From assembly GCA_021772015.1 (NCBI GenBank), contig JAETNS010000011.1:1-64000 (forward strand): a stretch of DNA of 64,000 nt. Reading direction: 5' to 3'. This DNA is from Prevotellaceae bacterium (GTDB lineage: Bacteria; Bacteroidota; Bacteroidia; Bacteroidales; Muribaculaceae). The translations under genes and the position numbers were made by a program. Below the pieces are notes generated by a model that did no database searches, had not been told where the DNA came from, and was given only the letters and a program-made list of their open reading frames with translations. Below, one piece after another: positions 1 through 7,294 of the stretch; position 1 is the first letter of the stretch; each line of letters starts with the position of its first letter.

Positions 1-6
1 AAATCA

Positions 7-114
7 AGGCGGCCATAGCACGGGGGTTCCACCTCTTCCCATCCCGAACAGAGAAGTTAAACCCCGCCGCGCCGATGGTACTGCGAAAGTGGGAGAGTAG
101 GTAACCGCCCCCTT
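7..114 (+). rRNA. rrf: 5S ribosomal RNA
   Basis: The stretch has the conserved 5S blocks: the loop with cccgaacagagaagtta around 43-60, gccgatggtactgcg around 71-85 and gggagagtaggt around 91-102. The two ends pair (ggcggcc region with the ggtaaccgccc region). It is the last gene of an rRNA operon whose 16S and 23S parts would lie before the window. The exact ends are uncertain by a few bases. Confidence 0.95.
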
Positions 115-117
115 TAG

Positions 118-169
118 GTCCCTGGGAGGGACACCCCGGTCCCCGGCATCCATTCGGATGCCGGGGACC
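118..169 (+). terminator. rRNA operon terminator hairpins
   Basis: Two hairpins follow the 5S gene. A short one has arms 118-123 and 127-132. A perfect 14-bp stem has arms 138-151 and 156-169 with the loop attc. A short T run (ccatttt) follows. The position directly after 5S fits the end of the rRNA operon. Confidence 0.75.
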
Positions 170-180
170 GCCATTTTCCA

Positions 181-300
181 CCTCCCCGTCTCCCTCCACC
201 CTTCCTTTCCTCCCTTCCTTCCTCCTGCCGGCGTTTCCCCCTTCCCTCCCTCTCATCCAAATCTTTTCTTCCCTCCTTCATCCCTTCCCTCTCTCTTCCC
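181..300 (+). repeat. Polypyrimidine (C/T) low-complexity tract
   Basis: The plus strand is almost only C and T for more than 100 bases, with runs of ccttcctt and ccctcc units and only one clear break (gccggcg, about 229-235). It codes for nothing convincing; the open frames over it are artefacts of low complexity. It lies between the rRNA terminator and the recA terminator. Confidence 0.7.
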
Positions 301-351
301 CTCTCCTCCGCTGCCGCTGACCCGGGACCACGCGCGTTTCCGTCGTGCAGC

Positions 352-414
352 CCTGTGCCCGAGCGGAGCGAGGGGGAAAGGGGGGTGTCACCCCTCGCTC
401 CGCTCGGGCACAGG
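352..414. repeat. Perfect 24-bp inverted repeat (dispersed repeat family)
   Basis: Arms 352-375 and 391-414 are exact reverse complements, 24 bp each, with a 15-nt spacer. Each arm reads cccctcgctccgctcgggca plus cagg in one orientation. A single arm with two substitutions recurs at 39240-39263 beside ispF, so this is a dispersed repeat rather than a simple terminator. Confidence 0.8.
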
Positions 415-436
415 ACTGGACGACGGCGCGGCATAT

Positions 437-477
437 AAGAAGACCCCTGCCACTGTTAACATGGCAGGGGTCTTCTT
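437..477 (-). terminator. recA terminator
   Basis: A perfect 16-bp stem (arms 437-452 and 462-477, 9-nt loop) carries aagaa on one side and ttctt on the other, so it could work in both directions. It lies about 55 nt past the recA stop codon on the minus strand. Confidence 0.75.
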
Positions 478-531
478 AATTTGTTATGTTTCTCTGTGTT
501 TCTTTATGACCGGGCATCGCGGTGTGGGAGA

Positions 532-1737
532 TCAATCCTCTTCGAGGGTGAAATCCTCGTTGAAGTCGTCGTCGAGTTCCACGTCATCGAGGTCCTCAGA
601 ATCGTCGGCGTATTTTTCCTCCTCTTTTTCGGTTGCCGTTTTGTCTTTGGGTTTTATTTTTGTTTTTTTGCCTCCGGTGATGTGAGCTGAGTCTTTGAGG
701 GCTTCCATGATCTTTGCCTCGATTTCCTCCGCAAGCTCCGGATTGTCATCGATGACTGCCTTTGCGGAGTCTCTTCCTTGGGCGAGTTTCGAGCCATTAT
801 AGCTGAACCACGAGCCGCTTTTGTTGATGATGTCGTATTCGACACCGAGGTCGATGATCTCGCTTGCGCGCGAAATTCCCTGACCGAACATAATGTCGAA
901 TTCGCAGCGTTTGAATGGAGGAGCAACTTTGTTTTTAACGATTTTCACACGGGCATGCTTGCCAAGGACGTTATCGCCGTCTTTGATTGATGTTCCGGGG
1001 CGGATATCGACTCGGACTGATGCGTAGAATTTCAATGCGTTTCCGCCTGTTGTTGTCTCTGACGGGCCAAATGCCATGCCGCCGATTTTCTCGCGTAGCT
1101 GGTTGATGAAAACGCATACCGTGTTGGTGCGGGCGATTGTGCCTGTAAGCTTTCTCATGGCTTGTGACATCAATCGTGCCTGTAATCCCACGTTACGGTC
1201 ACCCATATCTCCCTCGATCTCGCTCTTGGGAGTCAGGGCAGCGACGGAGTCCACGACAAGTATGTCGATTGCAGAGGAGCGTATCAGCTGTTCTGCGATC
1301 TCAAGAGCCTGTTCGCCATTGTCTGGCTGTGATATTAGCAGGTTGCTTGTGTCAACACCCAGTTTCTCTGCATAGAATCTGTCGAACGCGTGTTCTGCGT
1401 CAATCATCGCTGCGATTCCGCCGGCTTTCTGTGCTTCAGCTATGGCATGTAGCGCAAGGGTGGTTTTTCCGGATGATTCAGGACCGAATATCTCAATGAT
1501 ACGGCCACGGGGATATCCTCCGACCCCCAAGGCATAATTCAGGCCGATAGAACCGGATGGGATCACTTCTACTTTCTCCACGGCTTCATCGCCTAACTTC
1601 ATTATAGCGCCTTTTCCGTAGTCTTTCTCTATATGATTCAAGGCTGCAGTCAGGGCATTGAGTTTAGCCTCTTTGGGGTCTATATCCTTTCCTCCCTTTT
1701 TGATGGGGGTCTTCTTTGGTTTGGGATTTTTCTCCAT
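532..1737 (-). CDS. recA: Recombinase A
   Basis: RecA binds single-stranded DNA, pairs it with a homologous duplex using ATP, and promotes LexA and UmuD self-cleavage in bacteria that have them. The 401-residue product has Walker [10 protein letters not shown] at about 85-93, Walker [11 protein letters not shown] near 159-168, and the L1/L2 DNA-binding loops with MRKLTG and INQLREKIG. The N-terminus has a Lys-rich extension of roughly 25 residues and the last 30 residues are strongly acidic, as in other RecA proteins. The start at 1737 (MEKNPK) was chosen because the 15 upstream in-frame residues do not look like RecA. It is monocistronic, with its own terminator at 437-477 and a consensus -7 box at 1809-1816. 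Confidence 0.97.
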   Translation of the reverse strand: MEKNPKPKKTPIKKGGKDIDPKEAKLNALTAALNHIEKDYGKGAIMKLGDEAVEKVEVIPSGSIGLNYALGVGGYPRGRIIEIFGPESSGKTTLALHAIAEAQKAGGIAAMIDAEHAFDRFYAEKLGVDTSNLLISQPDNGEQALEIAEQLIRSSAIDILVVDSVAALTPKSEIEGDMGDRNVGLQARLMSQAMRKLTGTIARTNTVCVFINQLREKIGGMAFGPSETTTGGNALKFYASVRVDIRPGTSIKDGDNVLGKHARVKIVKNKVAPPFKRCEFDIMFGQGISRASEIIDLGVEYDIINKSGSWFSYNGSKLAQGRDSAKAVIDDNPELAEEIEAKIMEALKDSAHITGGKKTKIKPKDKTATEKEEEKYADDSEDLDDVELDDDFNEDFTLEED

Positions 1738-1808
1738 GATATATGTTTTTTGTTTGTTTCGGTTGAGTTGGGGGAGTATCACTGCATTCCCCAGTTCTGT
1801 TTCTTATG

Positions 1809-1843
1809 CAAAGTTACAGATTTGCCGGGCAAAATAATTGCCC
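1809..1843 (-). promoter_or_regulatory. recA promoter -7 box with adjacent palindrome
   Basis: Read on the minus strand, 1809-1816 is TAACTTTG, a full match to the Bacteroidetes -7 consensus TAnnTTTG, 72 nt before the recA start. A perfect palindrome, gggcaa-aataa-ttgccc, at 1827-1843 covers the space just upstream, where a repressor could block sigma factor. No good -33 TTG sits at the usual spacing, so assignment rests on the -7 box. Confidence 0.5.
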
Positions 1844-2032
1844 GACTATGTTAAATCGGCAATATGGATCCATAAAAGTCGCCATGTATCTTACCGTTAC
1901 AAAGGTAACAAATTTTTTTTGAAAAAAATTTGATCATAATCTGAACCATTTCAGCCTGCCGGCGTTTTAATAGTACATAGCAAAATTACTTTTTCCATTG
2001 CAAGAAATGTGATAATGATTGGTTTATTATTT

Positions 2033-2069
2033 AACGAGGAGTTGCCGTGATGGCAAGCCTCGTTTTTTT
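2033..2069. terminator. Hairpin terminator after the CotH gene
   Basis: Arms aacgagg (2033-2039) and cctcgtt (2058-2064) with an inner ttgcc/ggcaa stem (2042-2046, 2052-2056) form a hairpin. A T7 run follows on the plus strand; on the minus strand the tail is the weaker ttaaataat. Gene order (stop of the minus-strand CotH gene at 2114) suggests it ends that transcript and may also block read-through the other way. Confidence 0.55.
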
Positions 2070-2113
2070 ATGTCCAAACATCATCGGTAGGGGACGGTCA
2101 TATTGTTGTCTTA

Positions 2114-3535
2114 TCAATATTTGCCTTTCTCGATCTGGGACTTCAAAAACTCCATTCTCCCTTGCAGCCATTGTTTAAGGGCGGCGACGTTGGCCTTGTT
2201 GTCGTACGAGGGGATGTAATGACACCAATTCTGGATATTTCCCTCCTCATTCCACCTCACTCCGTTGAGTTTTGCCGACGGTTCGATCAGATCGGCGTAC
2301 TGGTCAATAAAAGTCATCATCTCCGGATATATTGTCTCCTCAAAATATTTGAATCGCTCCGCATAGGCTTCTCTGAAACCGTGTGTCTCCCTAAGATACC
2401 AGAACAGATTGTTGACCCATAACTCTCCAATCGGCGAGTTTTGTGTGTAGGAATCCCCGTCCGGTTTCAGCATATTGTAGCACACATCGAAATCCCAGGG
2501 TGGACCTATCTTGTAAAGGTTGTCAGCTCCTGCCGCCTCCTTATAGATATAGACACTTTTGGGCCATCCGATCTCGTTGTTCGCGGCAACATTGTTGATA
2601 AGGAAGTAGTCGACGAATGAATTTATGTCGAACGCCTCGAATCCTTTCCCCGACGCTACTTTGCGCTCGGCCTCAATGAAATCGTCGCGCCATAAGGCGA
2701 AACGTTCTTCGGAAGTCATCCCTGATGGATCCTCTTCATGCAACTCTGTGAAGTCCGGATCCTTTACCATCACCGGGAGATCGTAAATGGGACTGCGGAA
2801 GCGGTACTCTTCATCGAATTCAGTGCTAAGCTCGAAAAGTATGCCCTTTTCTTCATCTATGTCGACACTGCCGCCGTTTATTCCTATTTTTTCCGTAAGC
2901 AGATATGATCCCTGATAGTGGCCGTTCAGATACAGGTCACAGGGAACGGTAGAGTTGGCGTACGGCATCTCCAGGCGGCGCGCCAACCAGAGAGTGAGGG
3001 CATTTTTGCTCAATGTATGGTCAATGAAATTGGCGAGCAGCACATAGCTTTTGGCTTTCTTGAATCCACAGATGGAAGTCTTCTTCGGGAATTTCAGCCT
3101 GAACGGTTTCTTTGGCATTGTCCAAGTAGAGTTACCACGGCCTTTCACCGCCAATTTCAGCTCCGGGGCATCATCGCAGTAACCATTGCCGTAGATATCC
3201 AGGCTCGCGTCAAGATACAGCTCTTTGTCCCATAATTGCGACGCTTCCGGATAATCGGTGAGATTGATGTGGAGCGACGGGATATAGGTTGTCCTTACCG
3301 CGCATGAGTCAATGACGGCGAGGGGGACAGTCCGGGATTCCCCATCTTGATCATTGCTGACGGTCATGGCCTGATCCACGGAGGATAGCTCATGGTTGAT
3401 GTATGTGTCCTCCTTAAGATCGATGGCATTGAACCCGCCATCGTTGCGGTATATGAATAATTTAGGGTCAGAGGCTTCGGTATGTAATATGCCGAGGATG
3501 GCTGTGAGGGTTAAAAAGAGTAGCTTGGAGGTCAT
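2114..3535 (-). CDS. CotH kinase family protein, exported
   Basis: The 473-residue protein starts with a signal peptide (MTSKLLFLTLTAILGILHTEA). The CotH core follows: KGRGNSTW near residue 130, KKPFRLKFPKK, then NGHYQGSYLLTEKI and later DFDVCYN. CotH proteins are protein-kinase-like enzymes; in Bacillus CotH phosphorylates spore coat proteins, but the role of the exported Bacteroidetes members is not known. Its ATG overlaps the stop of the upstream gene (ATGA, 3532-3535), so the two are probably translationally coupled. The family call is solid; substrate and activity are unknown. Confidence 0.85.
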   Translation of the reverse strand: MTSKLLFLTLTAILGILHTEASDPKLFIYRNDGGFNAIDLKEDTYINHELSSVDQAMTVSNDQDGESRTVPLAVIDSCAVRTTYIPSLHINLTDYPEASQLWDKELYLDASLDIYGNGYCDDAPELKLAVKGRGNSTWTMPKKPFRLKFPKKTSICGFKKAKSYVLLANFIDHTLSKNALTLWLARRLEMPYANSTVPCDLYLNGHYQGSYLLTEKIGINGGSVDIDEEKGILFELSTEFDEEYRFRSPIYDLPVMVKDPDFTELHEEDPSGMTSEERFALWRDDFIEAERKVASGKGFEAFDINSFVDYFLINNVAANNEIGWPKSVYIYKEAAGADNLYKIGPPWDFDVCYNMLKPDGDSYTQNSPIGELWVNNLFWYLRETHGFREAYAERFKYFEETIYPEMMTFIDQYADLIEPSAKLNGVRWNEEGNIQNWCHYIPSYDNKANVAALKQWLQGRMEFLKSQIEKGKY

Positions 3536-4017
3536 TTCACTACAAATTTGAATGGTTTGAACTTATTGCCTGCGCTTAATATGTAAGACGCAGGAGGAAG
3601 TTCGGAAATGTCGACATATGCTTGTCCGTCAATTTCCATTGTTCTGACAGTCATGCCGTTCATGTCTGTTATCGTCCCGTGGCCTGTCATATCAGGCATG
3701 GAGATGACCAGCCGACCATCTATGATTCTCACTGAAACAGATCGGGAGACGGGTGTACTGACAGAAGATTGTGGCAACAGGTATTCGAAACTTCTTACGT
3801 AAGGAATCTCGATCATATGATCATGGTCTGAAGAATGGATGTGGAGTTTATTGTCTGCCACTTCTATCTTAAGGCCGTCTTCAAGCTGTATCAGTCTGGT
3901 TGTCTCGTCGAGAAATTTTATCCGGAGACTGCAAGTTGACTCCTCGGCATGAGAGGAGAGAGGTAACGCAATCGCCGACGCGGTAATGAGGGAGTAGATG
4001 TAGGTTGTCATTCCCAT
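3532..4017 (-). CDS. Small exported protein with C-terminal T9SS-like domain
   Basis: The 161-residue product begins with a signal peptide (MGMTTYIYSLITASAIALPL ending near SSHA). The C-terminal 50 residues, with GTITDMNGMTVRTMEIDG, then LPPASYIL and the closing FKPFKFVVK, have the beta-strand pattern of short T9SS sorting domains. The start at 4017 was chosen because the longer frame runs back into the secDF terminator hairpin at 4077-4117. It is coupled by a 4-nt overlap to the CotH gene. Function is unknown; it may be a surface partner of the CotH-like protein. Confidence 0.7.
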   Translation of the reverse strand: MGMTTYIYSLITASAIALPLSSHAEESTCSLRIKFLDETTRLIQLEDGLKIEVADNKLHIHSSDHDHMIEIPYVRSFEYLLPQSSVSTPVSRSVSVRIIDGRLVISMPDMTGHGTITDMNGMTVRTMEIDGQAYVDISELPPASYILSAGNKFKPFKFVVK

Positions 4018-4076
4018 TGTGCTGGAAGAGGATGGTATTGGTTTGCGATAAGATAATAATAGTATGATATAAAAAA

Positions 4077-4117
4077 CGTGAGGGCATCCATGTATAATCA
4101 AAACGGATGCCCTCACG
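4077..4117 (-). terminator. secDF terminator
   Basis: A perfect 13-bp stem (arms 4077-4089 and 4105-4117) is followed on the minus strand by TTTTTTATAT. It lies 56 nt past the secDF stop, a textbook intrinsic terminator. Confidence 0.9.
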
Positions 4118-4172
4118 GGATATTGGGATGTATCGGCCTTTTTTCAGGCAAATACCATATGAGGCGTTGTTG

Positions 4173-7085
4173 TTACTTCACTGCGGGATTTGCCACGCGA
4201 CGCTTGTTGGTAAGATAAGCGACGGGGGTAGCGATGAAGATGGTCGCAAGGGTTCCGACTATCACGCCGAAGAGCATGGCGAAGATGAAGGAACGGATCG
4301 AGTCGCCGCCGAGGATGAAGATGCAGAGGAGCACCAGGAAGGTGGAGGCGGAGGTCATCACCGTACGGCCGAGAGTCGAGTTGAGCGACTTGTTGATGAG
4401 CGTTCCGAAATCCTGCTTGGGATAGAGGCCGATGTTCTCACGCATACGGTCGAACACAACCACGGTATCGTTGATCTGATAACCGATCATTGTCAGGATG
4501 GCAGCGATGAAGCTCTGGTCGATTTCCATCGCGAAGGGGAAGACACCCCAGAAGATGGAGTAGAAACCGATGATGGCGAAAGCTGTGAAAGCTACGGCTG
4601 CAAGGGCTCCCAGAGAGAATGCGATGTTGCGGAAGCGGAGCAGAATGTAGAGGAACATCGCGATCAGCGACAGTATCACGGCAACATATGCCTTGTTACG
4701 CATGTCGTTTGCGACGGTCGGGCCGACTGTCTGGGAAGAGAGAATACCCTGGGTCTCGTCGGTTGTCGAGAAGTCCTCGAGAGTCATTCCGTCGGGCAGA
4801 AGACCTTCAGCCTTGAATGTGTCATAGAGTTTCTTTGTGATCTCCTCTTCGATGGCTGAAGCGTCCTCGTCAGACTGGATCTTGTAGTTGGTCGAGACGC
4901 GTACCTGGTTGGAGTTCTCGATGGTGATCACAGAGACAGCTGCGGTCTCGCCGTCGGCATTGAAGACAGGCGTGAGGGTCTGCTGGAGTTTGTCGGTCTG
5001 AACCGGTTTCTCAAACTTGACTACATAGTTTCGTCCGCCGGAGAAGTCGATACCTTGGTTGAGTCCCTTGGTGAAGAGCGAGATGACAACGGCGAGGGCG
5101 AAGATACCTACTACCAGTGTGGCTGCCTTGCGACCCCCGAGGAAGTTGATGTTGGTGTCACGGAACATATTGCGCGACAGCGGGGTGTCAAAGGTAAGCT
5201 TGCTGAAAGCTTTGGTCTTGCCGCAGAGGATGAAGATTATCCTGGTAAGATATACGGCTGTGAAGAAAGAGCAGATGATACCGATGATCAGGGTGGTGGC
5301 GAAGCCCTTGATGGGACCTGTTCCGAAGAAGAGAAGGATCACACCCGTGATGATCGAGGTGAGGTTGGAGTCGAAGATGGCCGAGAAGGCGTTTGAGTAA
5401 CCGTCAGCGATGGCGGTACGTACATTCTTGCCGGCGCGGAGTTCCTCTTTGGCGCGCTCGAAGATAAGCACGTTCGCGTCAACGGCCATACCCAGGGCGA
5501 GCACGATACCGGCGATACCAGACAGGGTCAGCACGGCCTGGAAAGAGGCGAGGATGCCGAATGTGAAGAAGAGGTTGCAGATAAGTCCGAAGTTGGCGAT
5601 AAGTCCGGGGATGAGTCCATAGATGACACACATGAAAATCATCAGCAGGACGATAGCAAGGACAAACGACCAGATTCCGCTCTCGATGGCCTGCTGGCCG
5701 AGCGACGGGCCGATGACCATGTCGGAGATGATGTCGACTTTGGCGGTCATCTTCCCTGACTTGAGGACGTTGGCGAGGTCTTGCGCCTCTTCGACTGTGA
5801 AGTCTCCGGTGATCTGCGAGCGGCCGCCTTCGATGGCTGTACGGATGTTGGGATAAGAGTAAACCTGCTCGTCAAGGACGATGGCGATCGGATGGCCGAT
5901 GTTGGCCTGGGTCAGACGACCCCATTCGCGGGCTCCTTCGGAATTCATTGTCATCGATACGACGTTGCCCTGGAGCTGGTCGTAGTCGCTGGAGGCGTTG
6001 ATCACGCATGATCCGTCGAGGGCTGCTTTGCCGTTGTTGGTCTTAAGGGCGATGAGCTGATAGGTGTCAAGCTCGCGTTGCTTCCCGGTGACAGTGTCCT
6101 GATACTGCACGGGCTGGGGCTTCACGCTCCAGCGGAGTTTCAGGTTGGAGGGGAGGAACTGCTGGGCCAGGGGTGATTTCAGGATGGAATCTACGGCTTC
6201 TTTCTGTTTGGCTGAGACAATGGCCAGCACGGGGGATTCTCCGCTGCCAAGCGACAGGAAGTTCTGGCGCAGAGAGGGCTCCCCTTGTGCGGCAAGGGCG
6301 TTGTCAAGCTGGGCGACCGCCCCTGCGATCTGTCCGGCTCCGTAGCATTCGTAGAACTCGAGGTTTGCCGAACGCTGGAGAAGCTCACGGACACGCTGAT
6401 GCTCCTTCACGCCGGGAAGTTCCAGAAGGATCTGTCCGTCATTGTCCTGGAGGACCTGGATGTTCGGGGAAACGACTCCGTATGCGTCGATACGGTTGCG
6501 CAACACATTGGTGGCGGAGTTGTTGACGCGGTCCTTCACCTCCGATTTCAGAGCCTGGGCCACGGCGTTGTCGCTCTGGCCCGGTTTGATGATGGAGTTG
6601 AAGACAACCGAGAAATCGGCTCCGGAGTTGAGTTTGCGGTATTGCTGGACGAAGGTGCCGACATAATCGGTGGCATGGTTGCCTTTGATTATCGAGTCGG
6701 TAGCAGCCAATGCGCTGTCAAAAGCGGGGTCTGCGTCGGAATTCTTCATCGAGCGGAGCATGTCGGGCATTGAAACCTGGAGGATGACGTTCATACCTCC
6801 CTTGAGGTCAAGACCGAGACCTACGCCCCACTTCTGTACTTCGTTGTAGTTGTAGCCCAACCAGACGGGAGTTTTGCTGATCGAGTCGATGTAGGCCTTG
6901 TAAGCCTTGTTGTACTGCTCGGAATTTTTGCCTTGCTGACCGGCCTGGAGGAGTGCGTACTGCTCGGCCTTGGCTTCCTGCTTGCTGCTTACAAGAGAGA
7001 AAGAGAGGTAGAACAGGCACACGAGCACCAAGAAAATCGCGATAACACCGGCAATGATGCTTCCGAGGGTTCCTTTGCTTTGCAT
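4173..7085 (-). CDS. secDF: Protein translocase subunit SecDF (fused)
   Basis: SecDF uses the proton gradient to pull exported proteins through SecYEG. The 970 residues hold one SecD and one SecF unit. An N-terminal membrane helix (about 11-33) leads to the D1 motif GLGLDLKGGMN near 90 and a large periplasmic P1 domain with NVLRNRIDAYG. The SecD membrane bundle (about 470-610) contains LALGMAVDANVLIFERAKEE. The SecF half begins near 655 with FLGGRKAA, has GIDFSGGRNY, and its bundle carries YQINDTVVVFDRMREN. Fusion of the two is usual in Bacteroidetes. It is a single-gene unit with its own promoter at 7214-7245, a structured leader and a strong terminator. Confidence 0.97.
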   Translation of the reverse strand: MQSKGTLGSIIAGVIAIFLVLVCLFYLSFSLVSSKQEAKAEQYALLQAGQQGKNSEQYNKAYKAYIDSISKTPVWLGYNYNEVQKWGVGLGLDLKGGMNVILQVSMPDMLRSMKNSDADPAFDSALAATDSIIKGNHATDYVGTFVQQYRKLNSGADFSVVFNSIIKPGQSDNAVAQALKSEVKDRVNNSATNVLRNRIDAYGVVSPNIQVLQDNDGQILLELPGVKEHQRVRELLQRSANLEFYECYGAGQIAGAVAQLDNALAAQGEPSLRQNFLSLGSGESPVLAIVSAKQKEAVDSILKSPLAQQFLPSNLKLRWSVKPQPVQYQDTVTGKQRELDTYQLIALKTNNGKAALDGSCVINASSDYDQLQGNVVSMTMNSEGAREWGRLTQANIGHPIAIVLDEQVYSYPNIRTAIEGGRSQITGDFTVEEAQDLANVLKSGKMTAKVDIISDMVIGPSLGQQAIESGIWSFVLAIVLLMIFMCVIYGLIPGLIANFGLICNLFFTFGILASFQAVLTLSGIAGIVLALGMAVDANVLIFERAKEELRAGKNVRTAIADGYSNAFSAIFDSNLTSIITGVILLFFGTGPIKGFATTLIIGIICSFFTAVYLTRIIFILCGKTKAFSKLTFDTPLSRNMFRDTNINFLGGRKAATLVVGIFALAVVISLFTKGLNQGIDFSGGRNYVVKFEKPVQTDKLQQTLTPVFNADGETAAVSVITIENSNQVRVSTNYKIQSDEDASAIEEEITKKLYDTFKAEGLLPDGMTLEDFSTTDETQGILSSQTVGPTVANDMRNKAYVAVILSLIAMFLYILLRFRNIAFSLGALAAVAFTAFAIIGFYSIFWGVFPFAMEIDQSFIAAILTMIGYQINDTVVVFDRMRENIGLYPKQDFGTLINKSLNSTLGRTVMTSASTFLVLLCIFILGGDSIRSFIFAMLFGVIVGTLATIFIATPVAYLTNKRRVANPAVK

Positions 7086-7169
7086 GTGTTAGATAAAAAT
7101 TGTTATGAAGTTATTGTTAATTTTTGTCTAAATGATTGGTGTTTAGCTTGTTGGGCTAACGAGAAAAGG

Positions 7170-7199
7170 GGCGTGGATACCCCGTGGGGCATAAACGCC
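7170..7199 (-). ncRNA. Structured leader hairpin of secDF
   Basis: Within the roughly 120-nt secDF leader, ggcgt (7170-7174) pairs with acgcc (7195-7199), and ccc (7180-7182) with ggg (7187-7189). The two stems are separated by a symmetric 5x5 internal loop and capped by a cgtg loop. A second small stem (7143-7147 with 7155-7159) lies closer to the gene. It is a candidate cis-acting RNA; no known family is claimed. Confidence 0.4.
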
Positions 7200-7213
7200 T
7201 AATTTTCAGCCTG

Positions 7214-7245
7214 CAAATATACGAATAATCGTTGGTTAAAACAAA
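7214..7245 (-). promoter_or_regulatory. secDF promoter
   Basis: On the minus strand TTTG (7242-7245) and TATATTTG (7214-7221) are spaced by exactly 20 nt, a full match to the Bacteroidetes housekeeping promoter. Transcription would start near 7207, giving a leader of about 120 nt before the ATG at 7085. Confidence 0.8.
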
Positions 7246-7294
7246 TGATTTCATCGTTTCGGCATAAAAAAGCTCGCGCATGGGTTGGAACAGG

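Larger units (their letters stand above)
1738..2113. other. Intergenic region upstream of recA
   Basis: These 376 bases hold no gene. They contain the likely recA promoter (TAACTTTG on the minus strand, 1809-1816), a perfect inverted repeat gggcaa-N5-ttgccc at 1827-1843, a second TACCTTTG box at 1900-1907 inside a small hairpin (gttac at 1896-1900, gtaac at 1905-1909), an A/T run around 1911-1930, and the hairpin at 2033-2064. Confidence 0.6.

Noticed and set aside
115-531. tRNA gene after the 5S rRNA
   Set aside because: No cloverleaf with TTC-loop and acceptor stem was found here or in the other intergenic gaps that I read.
114-690. Small open frames over the spacer before recA
   Set aside because: They are made of the polypyrimidine tract, the inverted repeat and the recA end; no signal of coding.
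4107-4859. Plus-strand open frame of 250 codons over secDF
   Set aside because: Shadow of secDF, very rich in Glu, Asp and His, and it begins within the secDF terminator.
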